Shown one piece after another: positions 18,553 through 28,484 of a stretch of 64,000 nucleotides of DNA. Source of the stretch: Microcosmobacter mediterraneus (GTDB taxonomy: Bacteria > Bacteroidota > Bacteroidia > Flavobacteriales > Flavobacteriaceae). Below the pieces are notes generated by a model, which did not search any database, was not told the origin of the DNA, and saw only the letters and a program-made list of their open reading frames with translations. Location of the stretch: contig NZ_JAVRIA010000006.1 of the NCBI RefSeq assembly GCF_031846265.1, positions 62,001 to 126,000 on the forward strand. Direction: 5' to 3'. The translations under genes were made by a program, and so were the position numbers. How positions within the stretch are numbered: the first letter of the stretch is position 1; each line of letters opens with the position of its first letter.

Positions 18553-19494
18553 CTAATTCTTTTGTTCTTCGGTTGGTGGAGTATATGGTATTTCTCGCTT
18601 AGACAAAATGCGTCTGTAGCGAGCAGGATGTAATTTTATATCTAACAATAAGAGTTCTAATTCTTTGGTAGCAGATTCTAAATTATTATAAAGCGCATCG
18701 TCATTAAGTAATTTACCAATGGTTCCTTTATTCTCTTTAAGACCTGCCATAATGGAGTTTATAGACACTAAGGTTTCATCTAAGTTAGCTACAGTTTTGC
18801 CTAAATCTACTTCCTTTAAATCTGCAGTAAGTACAGCCATATTAGCTGCAGTTTTATCAACATTATCTAATACACTGGCAATCTTTTCATCATTAGCCTT
18901 TATTGTTTTTTGAAGAGAGTACGATAAGTTTTTAAAGGATTTTAATGTAGAATTTAATTCTGAAATCGTGGCTTTTAAGCCTTCATCAGATTCATCTATA
19001 ACTAAGCCATTTAAATTGGTCATTAAGGTATCTGCAGAACGCAAGGTAGAATCTAAATTACTACTAAGACCTGAAAAATTTTCGCTTAGACTAGAGACTA
19101 ATCCAGGTTTAACTTCAGATTTTATAAAATCACCTCGTTTTGCCATTTCACCATCATTAGCTTTTATAATAGCTAAAGCATTCCCTCCCATTATTCCGGT
19201 TTCGTATAGTCTTATTGTGCTATTTTTAGAAAATTTCAATTTAGGGTTTACTGAAAACGACACACGTGTTTTACCTGTTTCAAAATCGTAAGTAATCTCT
19301 TCAACTTTACCAACTGCATTTCCTTTTATAGTCACAGGAGAAGACGTACTTAAAGCGTTGTAATCAAATTCTGTGTAGTAATTATCTTCATCTGTAAAGA
19401 TATCTTCACCTTTAAGATAGGTAAACAAATAAATAAAAAGTAAAATACCAGAAATAACCAGTAATGCTACTTTAATTTCCTTTGAAATTTTCAA
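18553..19494 (-). CDS. MlaD-family MCE protein
   Basis: A 313-residue protein with an N-terminal membrane anchor (about 8-27) and one MCE domain (about 37-112: EFDYNALSTSSPVTIKGNAVGKVEEITYD). The rest is a long helical region ending near a conserved proline/arginine motif (LHPARYRRILSKRE). MlaD proteins form hexameric rings that carry phospholipids between membranes with MlaFE. MlaE and MlaF are not encoded here. The gene is 55 bp downstream of the amidase, in the same direction. Confidence 0.9.
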   Translation of the reverse strand: MKISKEIKVALLVISGILLFIYLFTYLKGEDIFTDEDNYYTEFDYNALSTSSPVTIKGNAVGKVEEITYDFETGKTRVSFSVNPKLKFSKNSTIRLYETGIMGGNALAIIKANDGEMAKRGDFIKSEVKPGLVSSLSENFSGLSSNLDSTLRSADTLMTNLNGLVIDESDEGLKATISELNSTLKSFKNLSYSLQKTIKANDEKIASVLDNVDKTAANMAVLTADLKEVDLGKTVANLDETLVSINSIMAGLKENKGTIGKLLNDDALYNNLESATKELELLLLDIKLHPARYRRILSKREIPYTPPTEEQKN

Positions 19495-19549
19495 TGTATA
19501 ATGAGTTTTATTACTAACAAAATTAGCAATAAATTAATTAAGAATGTCT

Positions 19550-20680
19550 TTAATTAGACGCTGTTTTAAGGATACTGTTAACATCTACACGCTCACCACC
19601 TTTGTAAGCCACTATAAAACATGACGTATAGCCTTTGGCTTTTGCATTTTCTTTGAGTTGAAGCGCTTTATTATAGTCTGAAGTTTCGCCATAAAAATAT
19701 TTATAAATGCTAGACGATTTTTCTCTACTAATACCTGATAAGCCTTTAAAATTATAAGCTTTTGTTGCTAAACGTCGTTGTCCTGCTGCAATTTGGACTT
19801 TAAAGGTTATTCCGTCGTAAAAAGCAGATTCTGAAATATCAGAAGAGATAGTATTATCTTGTTTTGGTTTATTATCTAAAACAAGATGTGTACCAACATT
19901 TTTATCTAATTTTTTCTTGTAATCAATAATAGCGTTAGAAATTTGAGTAGATATTTGTATTTGACCTCTTTTAGAATTAAGATATGCACCTTCCTTATTA
20001 TTGGTAATGAACCCTGTTTCTATTAATACACTTGGCATATACGTATTATGTAATACCCAAAATGCAGCATCTTTAACACCTCTACTTTTTCGCTCTAATT
20101 TTCCTTTAAAATTATCTTCTACTAATCGTGCTAAGATGATGCTCTGTTCTAGATACTCTTCTGCAATAATTGATAAGGCAAGTAATGATTCTGGCGAACT
20201 CGGATCAAAACCTTCATAACGCTGTTCATAATCATCTTCTAAGAAAATTACTTCATTTTCCTTTTTTGCAATATCTATATTTTTATTATCGCCTCTTGTG
20301 GCTAAAACATAGGTTTCAGTTCCATACGCCTGAGAGTTATGTGCATTGCAATGTATAGATACAAACAAATCGGCATCAGCTTTATTAGCTATAGCAGCTC
20401 GTTCGTGTAATTCTAAAAATACATCAGTTTTACGTGTGTAGATAACATTAATATTGTTATACTGCTCTAAAGTTTTACCTACGGCTAAAGCTATTTTGAG
20501 TGCAATATGCTTTTCTTTATATCCATGTTTTGTTGGACGACCTGGATCCTTACCACCATGGCCAGCATCTATAACTACAGTAAAGGTATCAGATCCATTC
20601 TGAGCATTGAGCTGAGATGTTAAAGAACCTATAAAAGTGAATAGTATAAATACGAATGTATGTAAAAGGGACGTTTTCAT
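19550..20680 (-). CDS. N-acetylmuramoyl-L-alanine amidase with SPOR-like tail
   Basis: A 376-residue exported amidase cleaving the stem peptide from peptidoglycan. Signal peptide at 1-26. The Amidase_3 domain (about 30-255) has the zinc-binding IDAGHGGKDPG, SIHCNAH and the catalytic glutamate in VLIETGFITNN. Residues about 290-375 (FKVQIAAGQRRL to GYTSCFIVAYKGG) look like a SPOR-type peptidoglycan-binding fold, which would target it to denuded glycan at division sites. First gene of the operon that runs to serB and divergent from lptD. Confidence 0.92.
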   Translation of the reverse strand: MKTSLLHTFVFILFTFIGSLTSQLNAQNGSDTFTVVIDAGHGGKDPGRPTKHGYKEKHIALKIALAVGKTLEQYNNINVIYTRKTDVFLELHERAAIANKADADLFVSIHCNAHNSQAYGTETYVLATRGDNKNIDIAKKENEVIFLEDDYEQRYEGFDPSSPESLLALSIIAEEYLEQSIILARLVEDNFKGKLERKSRGVKDAAFWVLHNTYMPSVLIETGFITNNKEGAYLNSKRGQIQISTQISNAIIDYKKKLDKNVGTHLVLDNKPKQDNTISSDISESAFYDGITFKVQIAAGQRRLATKAYNFKGLSGISREKSSSIYKYFYGETSDYNKALQLKENAKAKGYTSCFIVAYKGGERVDVNSILKTASN

Positions 20681-20783
20681 GTGTATCTAACGGCTAACAA
20701 ATACGATTTAGTGCCTATTTCATTGGGATTACTCTAATTATTAATTTTGATGATGGTTTCAATTAATCACAAAAAAATATATG

Positions 20784-20791
20784 TACTTTTG
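20784..20791 (+). promoter_or_regulatory. -7 box upstream of lptD
   Basis: TACTTTTG fits the Bacteroidetes -7 consensus TAnnTTTG exactly. It lies 48 bp before the TTG start. No TTG -33 element stands at the usual distance, so this is a half match. Confidence 0.4.
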
Positions 20792-20838
20792 GCTGTTCAA
20801 AAACCGAGCCATACTTTTACAAAAATACACTAAAAGGA

Positions 20839-23535
20839 TTGCGTACAAATAGCCTTCATATACTTTTTCTGTTGAGTTTTACCATGCTTATCAACACTTT
20901 GGGTTTTGCGCAAGAACTCCCTAAATCCAACGAACCAATAAAACCAAAACGCGAAACTGATAGTGTTCTAGTTAAATCAGATTCCTTACGTCAGCAACCT
21001 GTTAACTTAAAGGTGGTAGATTCAATTAAAACAGATTCCATTATAAAAAAGCCAGAGCTTTTAGAAGATATTGTGAAATACAAGGCTAAAGATTATGTCT
21101 CTATAAACCAGCGAGAAAAGAAAATTTATCTTTTCAATGAAGCCGAAGTCTATTACAAAGACATGGAGATTAAATCTGGTATTATTGTTATTGACTACAG
21201 TAAAAATTTAGTATATGCAGGACGAATAAAAGATTCTACAGGATATTCTCAAAGCCCTATTTTTAAACAAGGTCCAACGGTTGTAGAACCAGACTCCATA
21301 GTTTTTAATACCGAAAACCAAAAGGCATTGATTTGGAATTCTAAGACAGAACAAAATGGAGGTGTTATTATGTCTGAGCTCACCAAAAAAGAAAACGATT
21401 CGGTGTTTTTTGTTAAAAATGCAAAGTTTACTACCTCTGAAAATTTAGACGATCCTGAATATTACTTTTTAATGCGGAAGGCTAAAATTGTGCCAGACAA
21501 AAAAGTAGTAACAGGCTTAACCAACCTATTTATTTATGGTGTACCAACTCCTATTGGTTTACCATTTGCCTATTTTCCTTTAACAAGTAAACAGACTTCT
21601 GGAGTAATTTTCCCAACCTTTGGTCAACAAAACGATAGAGGTTACTTTTTGCAAAATGGTGGTTATTATTTTGCAATTAGTGATTATTTTGATTTAGCAG
21701 TACTCGGTGATTATTTTACCAACGGAAGCTATGGATTACGTATAGAAAACAATTACGCAGTACGCTATAAGTTTAGAGGGAATCTTAGTTTTAGGTACGA
21801 AAATTTACTAAACAGTGAACGTGGATTTCCAGATTTTAGCCAAAGTACAATTTTTAATTTTAGATGGTCACATACCCAAGATGCTAAAGCTAATCCAAGC
21901 TCAAGATTTTCGGCTTCTGTTAATATTGGTAGTAGTCAGTATTTTCAGCAATCTATAAATCAGTTTAATAATTCTAATTTCCTAAACAATACCTTATCCT
22001 CATCTATTTCGTATTCCAAAACCTTTCAAGGCGAGCCACAGGTTAATTTGAATCTTACAGCAACACATCAACAGAATACTCAAACTCAAGACATTAATCT
22101 TACCTTACCAACTCTACAAGCTAGTGTAAGCCGAATTTTCCCTTTTGAACCAAAGTCTGGCACCAAAAAAGGTGCCATTCAAAATATAAATTTTCAGTAC
22201 AACGTTAGAGGTGAAAATAGAATACAGACTACAGATTCTTTATTCTTTAAAAGCGAAATGTTTGATGATGCCAGAATAGGTATGCAACATACCATCCCAT
22301 TAACTACCAACTTTAAGTTATTTAAATATTTTAGCACAAGTGTAAGCGCTAATTTCCGTGAGACTTGGACCTTAAATACCATTCGACGTTTTCAAGATCC
22401 AGTAACAGAAGATATCGTTACAGTAGATCGTCAAGGATTCGATGCTTATAGAACCTATAATTTTAGTGCTAGTATTGGTACAACCATCTATGGAATGTTT
22501 GATTTTGACAAAAAAGGCAAAGGTCGACGTATACAAAAAATACGGCATGTTATGCGACCAAGTATTAGTTACAATATTAATCCTGCTTTTGATCGTTACT
22601 ATGAAACATATGAAGTAGTTGATGCAGATGGCACAACTTCTGATGAAGTTTACAGTAGATTTGAGGGGTCTTTGTTTGGAGCGCCAGGACGAAATTTTTC
22701 AAGCTCAATAGGGCTTAGTATTGGTAATAATTTTGAAGCCAAAGTACGCGATAAAGATAGTACTGCTACAGAGCCCAAAAAGATAATGTTACTTAACAAC
22801 CTTAATGTATCTACAAGCTATAATTTAGCAGGTGATTCTTTAAGGATAAGTCCAGTGAGAGTAACAGGTGGTACTCAAATTCTTGATAAGAAAATGAATA
22901 TTAATTTTGGTATGACTTTAGATCCCTACGCTCTAGATAATAACAATACTAAAATTGATCGATTTAATATTGATAATGGCGGAAGTTTATTCAGACTAAC
23001 AAACGCTAATTTAAATATTAGCTACAGCTTATCGAGTAAGAATTTTGAGCGCGATCCTGCAGATGATAGAGCCATTGAAGAATCACTAAGAAGTGGAGGG
23101 CGAGCCGATGACCTCTTTGGAAAACCTGAAGACTTCGCTGATCAACGTCTTAATGACGATGATGATAAAAAGAAAGAAATCGACTCTGAATTTTACAAGT
23201 TTACAATACCTTGGTCTTTACGTTTAGCCTATGCTGTAAACTACTCTAATACGAGACGACAGAACCAAATTTCTTCACATTCTTTAATGTTTAGTGGTGA
23301 TATAGAATTGTCGCCACGTTGGAGTTTTGGTGCATCTTCTGGTTATGATTTTCAGAATCAAGGATTCACCTACACTCAATTTAGATTTGAACGAGATCTG
23401 TTAAGTTGGCGCATGAATTTTAGTTGGATACCTTTTGGGCCACGTACCTCATGGAATTTTTTCATTGGGATTAAATCAAATCTTCTTAAGGATCTTAAAT
23501 ACGATAAACGTAGACAACCAGATAGACAATTGTAA
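20839..23535 (+). CDS. lptD: LPS-assembly outer membrane protein LptD
   Basis: An 898-residue outer-membrane protein that inserts lipopolysaccharide or lipooligosaccharide into the outer leaflet. After a signal peptide (ending at LGFAQ) comes an OstA/LptA-like N-terminal domain (about 85-200, KDYVSINQREKKIYLF) and then a large barrel. VPTPIGLPFAYFPL is the characteristic LptD linker. The proposed start is a TTG at 20839, because no in-frame ATG precedes the signal peptide; an internal ATG at 20884 (MLINTLGFAQ) would leave too short a signal. The end is rich in aromatic strands (WRMNFSWIPFGPRTSWNFFIG). Confidence 0.9.
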   Translation: MRTNSLHILFLLSFTMLINTLGFAQELPKSNEPIKPKRETDSVLVKSDSLRQQPVNLKVVDSIKTDSIIKKPELLEDIVKYKAKDYVSINQREKKIYLFNEAEVYYKDMEIKSGIIVIDYSKNLVYAGRIKDSTGYSQSPIFKQGPTVVEPDSIVFNTENQKALIWNSKTEQNGGVIMSELTKKENDSVFFVKNAKFTTSENLDDPEYYFLMRKAKIVPDKKVVTGLTNLFIYGVPTPIGLPFAYFPLTSKQTSGVIFPTFGQQNDRGYFLQNGGYYFAISDYFDLAVLGDYFTNGSYGLRIENNYAVRYKFRGNLSFRYENLLNSERGFPDFSQSTIFNFRWSHTQDAKANPSSRFSASVNIGSSQYFQQSINQFNNSNFLNNTLSSSISYSKTFQGEPQVNLNLTATHQQNTQTQDINLTLPTLQASVSRIFPFEPKSGTKKGAIQNINFQYNVRGENRIQTTDSLFFKSEMFDDARIGMQHTIPLTTNFKLFKYFSTSVSANFRETWTLNTIRRFQDPVTEDIVTVDRQGFDAYRTYNFSASIGTTIYGMFDFDKKGKGRRIQKIRHVMRPSISYNINPAFDRYYETYEVVDADGTTSDEVYSRFEGSLFGAPGRNFSSSIGLSIGNNFEAKVRDKDSTATEPKKIMLLNNLNVSTSYNLAGDSLRISPVRVTGGTQILDKKMNINFGMTLDPYALDNNNTKIDRFNIDNGGSLFRLTNANLNISYSLSSKNFERDPADDRAIEESLRSGGRADDLFGKPEDFADQRLNDDDDKKKEIDSEFYKFTIPWSLRLAYAVNYSNTRRQNQISSHSLMFSGDIELSPRWSFGASSGYDFQNQGFTYTQFRFERDLLSWRMNFSWIPFGPRTSWNFFIGIKSNLLKDLKYDKRRQPDRQL

Positions 23536-23555
23536 TTAGTGGTTAGTGGTTAGTG
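23536..23555. repeat. Short tandem repeat, TTAGTGG
   Basis: Two full and one nearly full copy of TTAGTGG lie just after the lptD stop. No function is apparent; such simple repeats are common in AT-rich spacers. Confidence 0.6.
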
Positions 23556-23622
23556 TTTCGTGGAAATAATAAACTAAATTAAAGCCTCAAAAATAGGTTT
23601 AACATCAAATCTGTATACAGTT

Positions 23623-24006
23623 ATGAAAACAATTATACAAACACCAAATGCTCCTGCTCCAATTGGTCCTTACAACCAAGCTGTGCTAATCAACGACACG
23701 TTATATACCTCAGGTCAAATAGCTATTGATCCTAATACTAATGCATTAGTTTTAGATTCAATTGAAACCGAAACCAAACTGGTTATGAAAAACCTAGAAG
23801 CTGTTTTAGCTGCTGCCAACATGACTTTTGAACATGTAGTTAAAACCAGTATTTTTATTAATGATATGCATAACTTCTCTAAAATTAATAGTGTCTATGC
23901 GCAGTACTTTGATGAAGCTAATGCTCCAGCTCGCGAAACTGTTGAAGTTGCAAACCTACCAAAATTTGTAAATGTAGAAATTAGCGTTGTGGCTGTGAGG
24001 TTTTAA
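23623..24006 (+). CDS. RidA-family imine/enamine deaminase
   Basis: A 127-residue Rid-family protein that hydrolyses reactive enamines or imines such as 2-aminoacrylate released by PLP enzymes. The active-site arginine R104 lies in APARETVEVANLP and the conserved glutamate is E119 near the C-terminus. SGQIAIDP (30-37) and FINDM are family hallmarks. Length is typical; trimeric by family. It stands 87 bp after lptD and could be a separate unit. Confidence 0.92.
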   Translation: MKTIIQTPNAPAPIGPYNQAVLINDTLYTSGQIAIDPNTNALVLDSIETETKLVMKNLEAVLAAANMTFEHVVKTSIFINDMHNFSKINSVYAQYFDEANAPARETVEVANLPKFVNVEISVVAVRF

Positions 24007-24023
24007 CTTTGATATAAGTATTA

Positions 24024-24890
24024 TTATTTTTTATTTAAAATCCTTTCAAACAATTGTAATTTGTCAATTACAAGAAGAATTAAATAAGCAAACAATGTTA
24101 TAAAAAATAGTATTGTAATGATTTGTAGATACATTGACACTGTCCATTCTAAGGCAACTTTCATTCTTTGCATTAATCCTATTTTAACTTCTTTCCCTTC
24201 TAAAAGTGAAAATTGAACTGTACAAAATTCATTTTCATCATCAAAATCTCCAAGACTAACACCTAGTCCTTGAAGTTGTTGTTCAATTTCTAGAATACGA
24301 TTTTCTAATCCCATATACTCCTCTATTTTCCCTCCTTTTGATTTTAAATCGATGAGTGAGTTTCTTATTTTTTCTAAAGATTGCTTTTTAGCATTTAACT
24401 CCTTGTACTCATTGGTCTTATCTTTTTTGGTAATTTGTTTTGCTTGCACTTTACCAATTTTAATTAGCTTATTGTAAAGCGAATCAAAATTTTCTGGAGG
24501 AACACCTACTACAAGATTTAATTTACGATAGCCTTTATTTCCGCTTTTTTGTTCAAACTGGATTAAAGCATTAAATTGTTCTATTGTTTTTCTTGATGAG
24601 GCTTCTTCTTGCTCAAAACTTGAGGATTTTGTTTTAATTTCTGCAATCTTCTCATATTTCTGGTCAACTTTTATTGCAGTTTGATTTACATTATTTGATT
24701 GAACCTTATATTTCTTTGAAGCATAATTTCTCTTAGAGCTTGAAATGTTCTCAAAAAAAGCAGTTTCATAGGTTGTATCATCAAATGTTTTTGTGTAACC
24801 ATAAGCTAGTCTAAATATATATAGAACTATAAAAATCAGAATTAGCCAAAAAAATAATCTTTTCAATCTTTTCATAAATGTGCGTTTCAT
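24024..24890 (-). CDS. DUF4349-family membrane protein
   Basis: A 288-residue protein with an N-terminal membrane helix (about 13-30), a periplasmic part with an alpha/beta portion (YRKLNLVVGVPPENFDSLYNKL) and a coiled-coil (about 160-210, KELNAKKQSLEKIRNSLIDLKSK), and a C-terminal membrane helix (about 255-275). This is the DUF4349 layout; family function is not established. A second ATG five codons in (MKRLKRLFFW) is equally plausible as start. It is convergent with the RidA gene. Confidence 0.8.
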   Translation of the reverse strand: MKRTFMKRLKRLFFWLILIFIVLYIFRLAYGYTKTFDDTTYETAFFENISSSKRNYASKKYKVQSNNVNQTAIKVDQKYEKIAEIKTKSSSFEQEEASSRKTIEQFNALIQFEQKSGNKGYRKLNLVVGVPPENFDSLYNKLIKIGKVQAKQITKKDKTNEYKELNAKKQSLEKIRNSLIDLKSKGGKIEEYMGLENRILEIEQQLQGLGVSLGDFDDENEFCTVQFSLLEGKEVKIGLMQRMKVALEWTVSMYLQIITILFFITLFAYLILLVIDKLQLFERILNKK

Positions 24891-25011
24891 ATTTCTGATT
24901 TTATTAGTTTACTTAACTACAAACGTTTATATGTTAAACTATTATATAAGTAAAAACAAAGTATTGATTTTTAAGTTAAAAAATCGAAGTAGCAATTAGT
25001 CACTGGAATTC

Positions 25012-25572
25012 CTATATAGAATGATCTATTAGACGAAATGATTTCATAAATATATCTATATTCTTATCGTCTTGTCCCATAAATGTAATGGTATAAACTC
25101 GATTTCCGTTTCTAAATAATTTTCCTTGAATATGACCTTTTATACCTTGATCAATTTGATTTTGTTTTAGTTCTAAAAGAAAATAGTGACCATTCATTCC
25201 ATGTTGCTTTATAGGTTCTTGAAACTCTAATTGAAAGGTCTCTGCCATTTTATTCGAAAAATTAGTTACGCCTTGCGCATAAATTTGTTCGTTTGTCATA
25301 GATTTAATCATATGCTCTGGATAATCGAGGTATTCAATAGAGAAAATTTTATTTGGCCCTAAAGTTGAACGAAATACGTGAATTTTAAATTTATCAAGTC
25401 CGATTTGATTATCAATCGCTGAATGATTTGGTTTGGTAGGAAAGTTAGCTATAAAATTTCCTGGTTTAGAGGCAAATTCTCCACCTTGTGTTTTATAGAT
25501 CATTTTATCTGATTCATTTCCACAGGAGAGAACCGTCAAAATTGTTAAAATTAATATTAAGCTTCGTGTCAT
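25012..25572 (-). CDS. Lipoprotein of unknown function
   Basis: A 186-residue protein with a lipoprotein signal (MTRSLILILTILTVLSCG, cysteine at 17). The mature part is about 170 residues of mixed beta structure, with FKIHVFRSTLGPNKIFSIEYLDYPE and RVYTITFMGQDDKNIDIFMKSF, which resembles the PsbP-like/MOG1 type folds often seen in small exported proteins; that is only an impression. Downstream of the M1 peptidase by 29 bp and probably co-transcribed. Confidence 0.7.
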   Translation of the reverse strand: MTRSLILILTILTVLSCGNESDKMIYKTQGGEFASKPGNFIANFPTKPNHSAIDNQIGLDKFKIHVFRSTLGPNKIFSIEYLDYPEHMIKSMTNEQIYAQGVTNFSNKMAETFQLEFQEPIKQHGMNGHYFLLELKQNQIDQGIKGHIQGKLFRNGNRVYTITFMGQDDKNIDIFMKSFRLIDHSI

Positions 25573-25601
25573 AAAATAGCTTTTATATTTATTGATTTAG
25601 T

Positions 25602-27470
25602 CTACTCAGAATAACCCAACATAGCATCAATAGTGTTTACCGTAACTGAATGGTAATTAGATCTAGATTTTTTATAAATCTCTAGAGCTTCATCTACACG
25701 ATCAGCATTTTTGAAAGCCTTAAAAATCGTAGATACATACCAACGTCGACCTACTCTATTTAAAAATTCAGTAATGGTATTATCTATATCATTACCTCTG
25801 TAATTATGTTTTACAGACTGTTCATACCAAACCATAGCAATGTAAGAATTGGTTGAGTTAGTTAAATTAAATGTATTATCTAAAGCCGCAAACTGCTCAA
25901 TAGTCATCTCAATAGGAAAATTTCTTATAAAATGAACCCATTCTTGTGGTGTCCAATCTTGGGTTATTTCGGCATCAATAGCATTTGTCTTAATAAATGT
26001 TTCTAATAGTCCTTCAACTGCTGAGAACTTATCTGATCTTATGATCGATTGATTTTCTGGGATTCCTGAATTGTAAATCCATTCGTTGGTGTTAAAGTTA
26101 ATAGCATTAGGCTCTAAAAGATGCTCGTTTAAATAATTAACAAACCGCTCTGTTGTCATGGTTTTAAATGCATGAGTAGTAAAGTAGTTTTTTAGAAAAT
26201 TATCAAACCTATCTCTGCCAACAGTTTCCTCTAAAGTTCTTAAAAACAAGTAACCTTTGTCGTATGCAATACTATTCATACCATCATCTGGGTTTTTACC
26301 CTCTAAATCTAATTTAAGCATTGTAGCCTCTGGATTATTTTTAAACCCTTCTAACTCTTCCTCTAAATCTTGCCTGCTTATTAAAGCTAACATATTAGCA
26401 CGATCTTTTCCGTAGAGAGCTTCCATGATTCGCATTTCAAAATAGACTGTAAATCCTTCATTTAACCAGAAATCATTCCATGTAGCATTTGTTACTAAAT
26501 TACCAGACCATGAATGTGCTAACTCATGCGCAATCAGTGACGTTAAACTTTTATCACCTGCAACAACAGTTGGTGTAGCAAAGGTAAGTCTTGGATTTTC
26601 CATGCCTCCAAAAGGAAAGCTTGGTGGAAGCACTATAACATCAAACTGATCCCAAGCGTAAGTACCATATAAAGCCTCTGCAGCAGCAACCATTTTCTCC
26701 ATATCAGAAAACTCGTTTTGAACTTTGTCTAATAAAGATGGTTCTGCATAAACACCTGTTCTACTACTTACAGCTTTGTAATCAAAATCACCAACAGCTA
26801 AAGCCATTAAATAAGGTGAAATAGGTTGTGCCATATTAAAACTATACAGACCATCTTTGATGCGTTCTTTAGGATTTTCGGCACTCATAACAGCCATTAA
26901 ACCTGGTGGTACTTTAACCTTTGCATTATAGGTAATACGAAGTTGAGGACTATCTTGAATAGGAATCCAAGTACGTGTCAATATTGCTTGACCTTGTGTA
27001 AATAAAAAAGGATTAGTCTTATCTGCTGTTTGTTGCGGACTTAACCATTGTAGTGCCTCTGTTTGTGATGTAGTTTCGTAAGTTATCGAAACTGTTCTAG
27101 TAGTTGGTTTTATATCTATACCTAAGGCTTGACCAAGTTGCTCATGATGTTCACCCAATTTAAATGAGGTTTTAACACCATCTGCTTTAGCTTCTTTTAT
27201 ACTTAAGAACTTACTGTCTAAAACAAGAGTTTCTGAGTTTTTATTATCAATAGTATAGGTTGCTGTACCTGAGATAACACTACGATCAAAGTCTACAGAA
27301 ATCTCTAAATCTAAATGAGTAATTGCAGCCTCATTAGGTTTAGCAAAAGAATGAGGTTCATCTACATAAGCAATAGTATCTTCAGATAGCGCTTTAGAAG
27401 TTTGCTCTTCTTTACAATTGAAGAGGATTAAACAACCAATAATTAAAAGCGATTGGACTACTAATTTCAT
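25602..27470 (-). CDS. M1-family zinc aminopeptidase, lipoprotein
   Basis: A 622-residue exported metallopeptidase of the M1 family, closest to leukotriene A4 hydrolase-type aminopeptidases by its C-terminal helical domain. The zinc motif is HELAH at 315-319 with the third ligand E338 (LNEGF), and the exopeptidase motif is GGMENPRLTF near 289. All catalytic residues are present. I start it at the ATG at 27470 (MKLVVQSLLIIGCLILFNC); the frame extends to a TTG at 27500 but that would bury the signal peptide. Lipidated cysteine is at about 19. It follows the sugar kinase by 81 bp. Confidence 0.9.
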   Translation of the reverse strand: MKLVVQSLLIIGCLILFNCKEEQTSKALSEDTIAYVDEPHSFAKPNEAAITHLDLEISVDFDRSVISGTATYTIDNKNSETLVLDSKFLSIKEAKADGVKTSFKLGEHHEQLGQALGIDIKPTTRTVSITYETTSQTEALQWLSPQQTADKTNPFLFTQGQAILTRTWIPIQDSPQLRITYNAKVKVPPGLMAVMSAENPKERIKDGLYSFNMAQPISPYLMALAVGDFDYKAVSSRTGVYAEPSLLDKVQNEFSDMEKMVAAAEALYGTYAWDQFDVIVLPPSFPFGGMENPRLTFATPTVVAGDKSLTSLIAHELAHSWSGNLVTNATWNDFWLNEGFTVYFEMRIMEALYGKDRANMLALISRQDLEEELEGFKNNPEATMLKLDLEGKNPDDGMNSIAYDKGYLFLRTLEETVGRDRFDNFLKNYFTTHAFKTMTTERFVNYLNEHLLEPNAINFNTNEWIYNSGIPENQSIIRSDKFSAVEGLLETFIKTNAIDAEITQDWTPQEWVHFIRNFPIEMTIEQFAALDNTFNLTNSTNSYIAMVWYEQSVKHNYRGNDIDNTITEFLNRVGRRWYVSTIFKAFKNADRVDEALEIYKKSRSNYHSVTVNTIDAMLGYSE

Positions 27471-27551
27471 AATATAATATTTAGAAGCCCTAAAATACAA
27501 GAAGGTAATATGCGTTGCAAATAAAACGCCTGAGTTTTATAACAATTAAGG

Positions 27552-28415
27552 TTACTTTAAATTATCGACATGATATTTTACAAGCCCTTCAATAGGTCGA
27601 CGCTCAAAATTACCAACGGTAAACCCAAATTCTTTAGCAACAGCTTTGATCTCTTCTTTTGAAAAGAAAGCAATAGAACCAGCAAAATGAACAGGAACCG
27701 TTTTAATTTCTTCTTTGTATTGTAAAATCATATTCTGAACAAAATCTCTAAATCCTTTTTTAATAAGTTCTACTATATAATCGCTGTCTTTATTTAAAAA
27801 CATAAACTCTGCAAAACTTGCAAGATAGGCATTAGGATTTGTTAGTTTGTATAAATTATACTTTACAAAATCTGCATCTAAATTAAACTTATGGCCAAAA
27901 GCAGCTCTTATATCACCTGGCATATGATTAAAATAATAATCTCTTATGAGCATTTTACCATAATGATTACCACTGGCTTCGTCCATTAAAGTGTAGCCTA
28001 AAGAGACTACACGCTGATGAAGTTTTTCACCATCGTAATAACTACAGTTAGAACCTGTTCCCATGATACAAACTACAGCAGCTTCATCACTTGTATTAAT
28101 CGTTGCTCTTACAGCAGCCATAGTATCCTCTTGTACTTCAACCTCAGCATTAGGGAAATATTCTTGAAGAATTCCCTTTAGGATAAGTCTTGGATTTTCT
28201 GTTCCACAGCCTGCACCATAGAAGAAAATATGTTTAGCACTATTAAAATATGTTTTTAGCTCTTTACTTTTTCGTATTATTTTTTTGAGTTTTTTCTCGG
28301 ATAGAATAGCAGGATTTAGTCCTTTTGTTCTAATTTTTTCTTCTAACTGATTCCCTTGCATATCGATTGCCATCCAATCGCATTTTGTAGAACCACTATC
28401 GACTATAAGTATCAT
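27552..28415 (-). CDS. BadF/BadG-type N-acetylglucosamine kinase-like protein
   Basis: A 287-residue ASKHA-fold kinase. The phosphate-1 loop is DSGSTKCDW (6-14), the phosphate-2 region is VCIMGTGSNCSYYDG (about 115-130), and an adenosine motif appears at VHFAGSIAFFSKEE. The family includes eukaryotic-type GlcNAc kinases, so a role in recycling amino sugars is likely but the substrate cannot be read from sequence. It lies downstream of gapA with a terminator between them. Confidence 0.85.
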   Translation of the reverse strand: MILIVDSGSTKCDWMAIDMQGNQLEEKIRTKGLNPAILSEKKLKKIIRKSKELKTYFNSAKHIFFYGAGCGTENPRLILKGILQEYFPNAEVEVQEDTMAAVRATINTSDEAAVVCIMGTGSNCSYYDGEKLHQRVVSLGYTLMDEASGNHYGKMLIRDYYFNHMPGDIRAAFGHKFNLDADFVKYNLYKLTNPNAYLASFAEFMFLNKDSDYIVELIKKGFRDFVQNMILQYKEEIKTVPVHFAGSIAFFSKEEIKAVAKEFGFTVGNFERRPIEGLVKYHVDNLK

Positions 28416-28420
28416 AAGCT

Positions 28421-28464
28421 AAAAAATAAAAATTCCGCAGTTAAAATTCTGAAACTACGGAATT
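28421..28464 (-). terminator. Terminator after gapA
   Basis: On the minus strand, AATTCCGTAG (28464-28455) pairs with CTGCGGAATT (28440-28431) through 10 bp including one G-U, followed by a T-rich run. The wobble pairs only in minus-strand RNA (A-C mismatch on the other strand), which fixes the direction. Confidence 0.75.
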
Positions 28465-28484
28465 GTTAGTGCATGTATTATCTA

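Noticed and set aside
23536..23555. TTAGTGG tandem repeats as a regulatory element
   Set aside because: Only about three units, no symmetry, and located just after a stop; more likely simple-sequence drift.
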